The notes below the pieces were generated by a model. The model was not told the DNA's origin. It did not search any database and saw nothing but the letters and a program-made list of their open reading frames with translations. Source: an uncultured Pseudomonadota bacterium (GTDB lineage: Bacteria; Lernaellota; Lernaellaia; Lernaellales; Lernaellaceae). Taken from it: a stretch of 5,478 nt of DNA. Made by a program: the position numbers and the translations under genes. The DNA lies in assembly GCA_937967875.1 (NCBI GenBank), contig CALBTQ010000027.1, positions 1 to 5,478 of the forward strand. Direction: 5' to 3'. This document shows, piece after piece, positions 5,408 to 5,478 of this stretch; the first letter of the stretch is position 1, and each line of letters opens with the position of its first letter.

Positions 5408-5416
5408 TATATAATA
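5408..5416 (-). promoter_or_regulatory. Possible -10 region of the protease promoter, cut by the adapter
   Basis: On the - strand the 65 biological bases upstream of the protease ATG contain TATTATATA, which includes TATTAT and TATATA, either acceptable as a -10 box. A -35 box at 17 bases would fall at 5434-5439 or 5431-5436, in or overlapping the adapter, so the promoter cannot be judged complete. Confidence 0.3.
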
Positions 5417-5433
5417 GTCGCACTATCTTTGAG

Positions 5434-5478
5434 AGATCGGAAGAGCGTCGTGTAGGGAAAGAGTGTAGATCTCGGTGG
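5434..5478 (-). other. Illumina TruSeq/P5 adapter, reverse complement (contaminant)
   Basis: The last 45 bases start with AGATCGGAAGAGCGTCGTG, the adapter read-through seen in untrimmed second reads, and are the exact reverse complement of bases 1-45. The biological sequence stops at about 5433. Confidence 0.98.

Noticed and set aside
1..5478. 45-bp perfect terminal inverted repeats suggesting a transposon or linear plasmid
   Set aside because: They are the Illumina P5 adapter at both ends, and no transposase or replication gene is present.

Overview
This window is a short assembled contig rather than a clean piece of chromosome. Its first 45 and last 45 bases are the Illumina TruSeq/P5 adapter in opposite orientations, so only about 46-5433 is biological and both ends are artefacts. 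The genes suggest an uncultured Gram-negative bacterium of the broad deltaproteobacterial type. There is a cut alpha/beta-hydrolase-like protein, a DUF2461 protein, a putative lipoprotein with a long Asp-rich stalk, and an exported subtilase. Asp-rich 'DDDxx' lipoproteins of this kind are, from memory only, common in metagenome-assembled genomes of such lineages. I cannot name the organism.

Layout. The left part (46-1980) reads rightward and is GC-rich; for example, 1381-1440 has 45 G/C of 60. It holds the 3' part of the hydrolase-like gene (47-880), a complete DUF2461/TIGR02453 gene (942-1634), and a 55-residue two-helix glycine-zipper membrane protein (1813-1980) with its own strong sigma-70-like promoter. 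The right part (2327-5368) reads leftward and is AT-richer; 4681-4740 has 22 G/C of 60. It is a two-gene unit: an 809-residue S8 subtilisin-family protease, then 15 bases later the Asp-rich lipoprotein.

The two blocks converge on a 346-base gene-free spacer (1981-2326) packed with short repeats. These are a 16-bp tandem duplication straddling the small gene's stop codon, a perfect 17-bp palindrome, two arrays of GGAAATYC-like 8-mers, a two-part stem-loop, and two copies of TGTCCCCGGAAAT. The spacer looks like a dispersed non-coding repeat element.

The most biologically suggestive pair is the protease and the lipoprotein. Both are predicted to be exported and they look co-transcribed. The protease keeps the Asp/His/Asn/Ser catalytic residues but with unusual neighbours (D-K-N and H-M-T-H). 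Two cautions apply. The composition shift occurs across the repeat-rich spacer, which is where an assembler could have joined two genomes. Also, no gene here amounts to a demonstrably new system.
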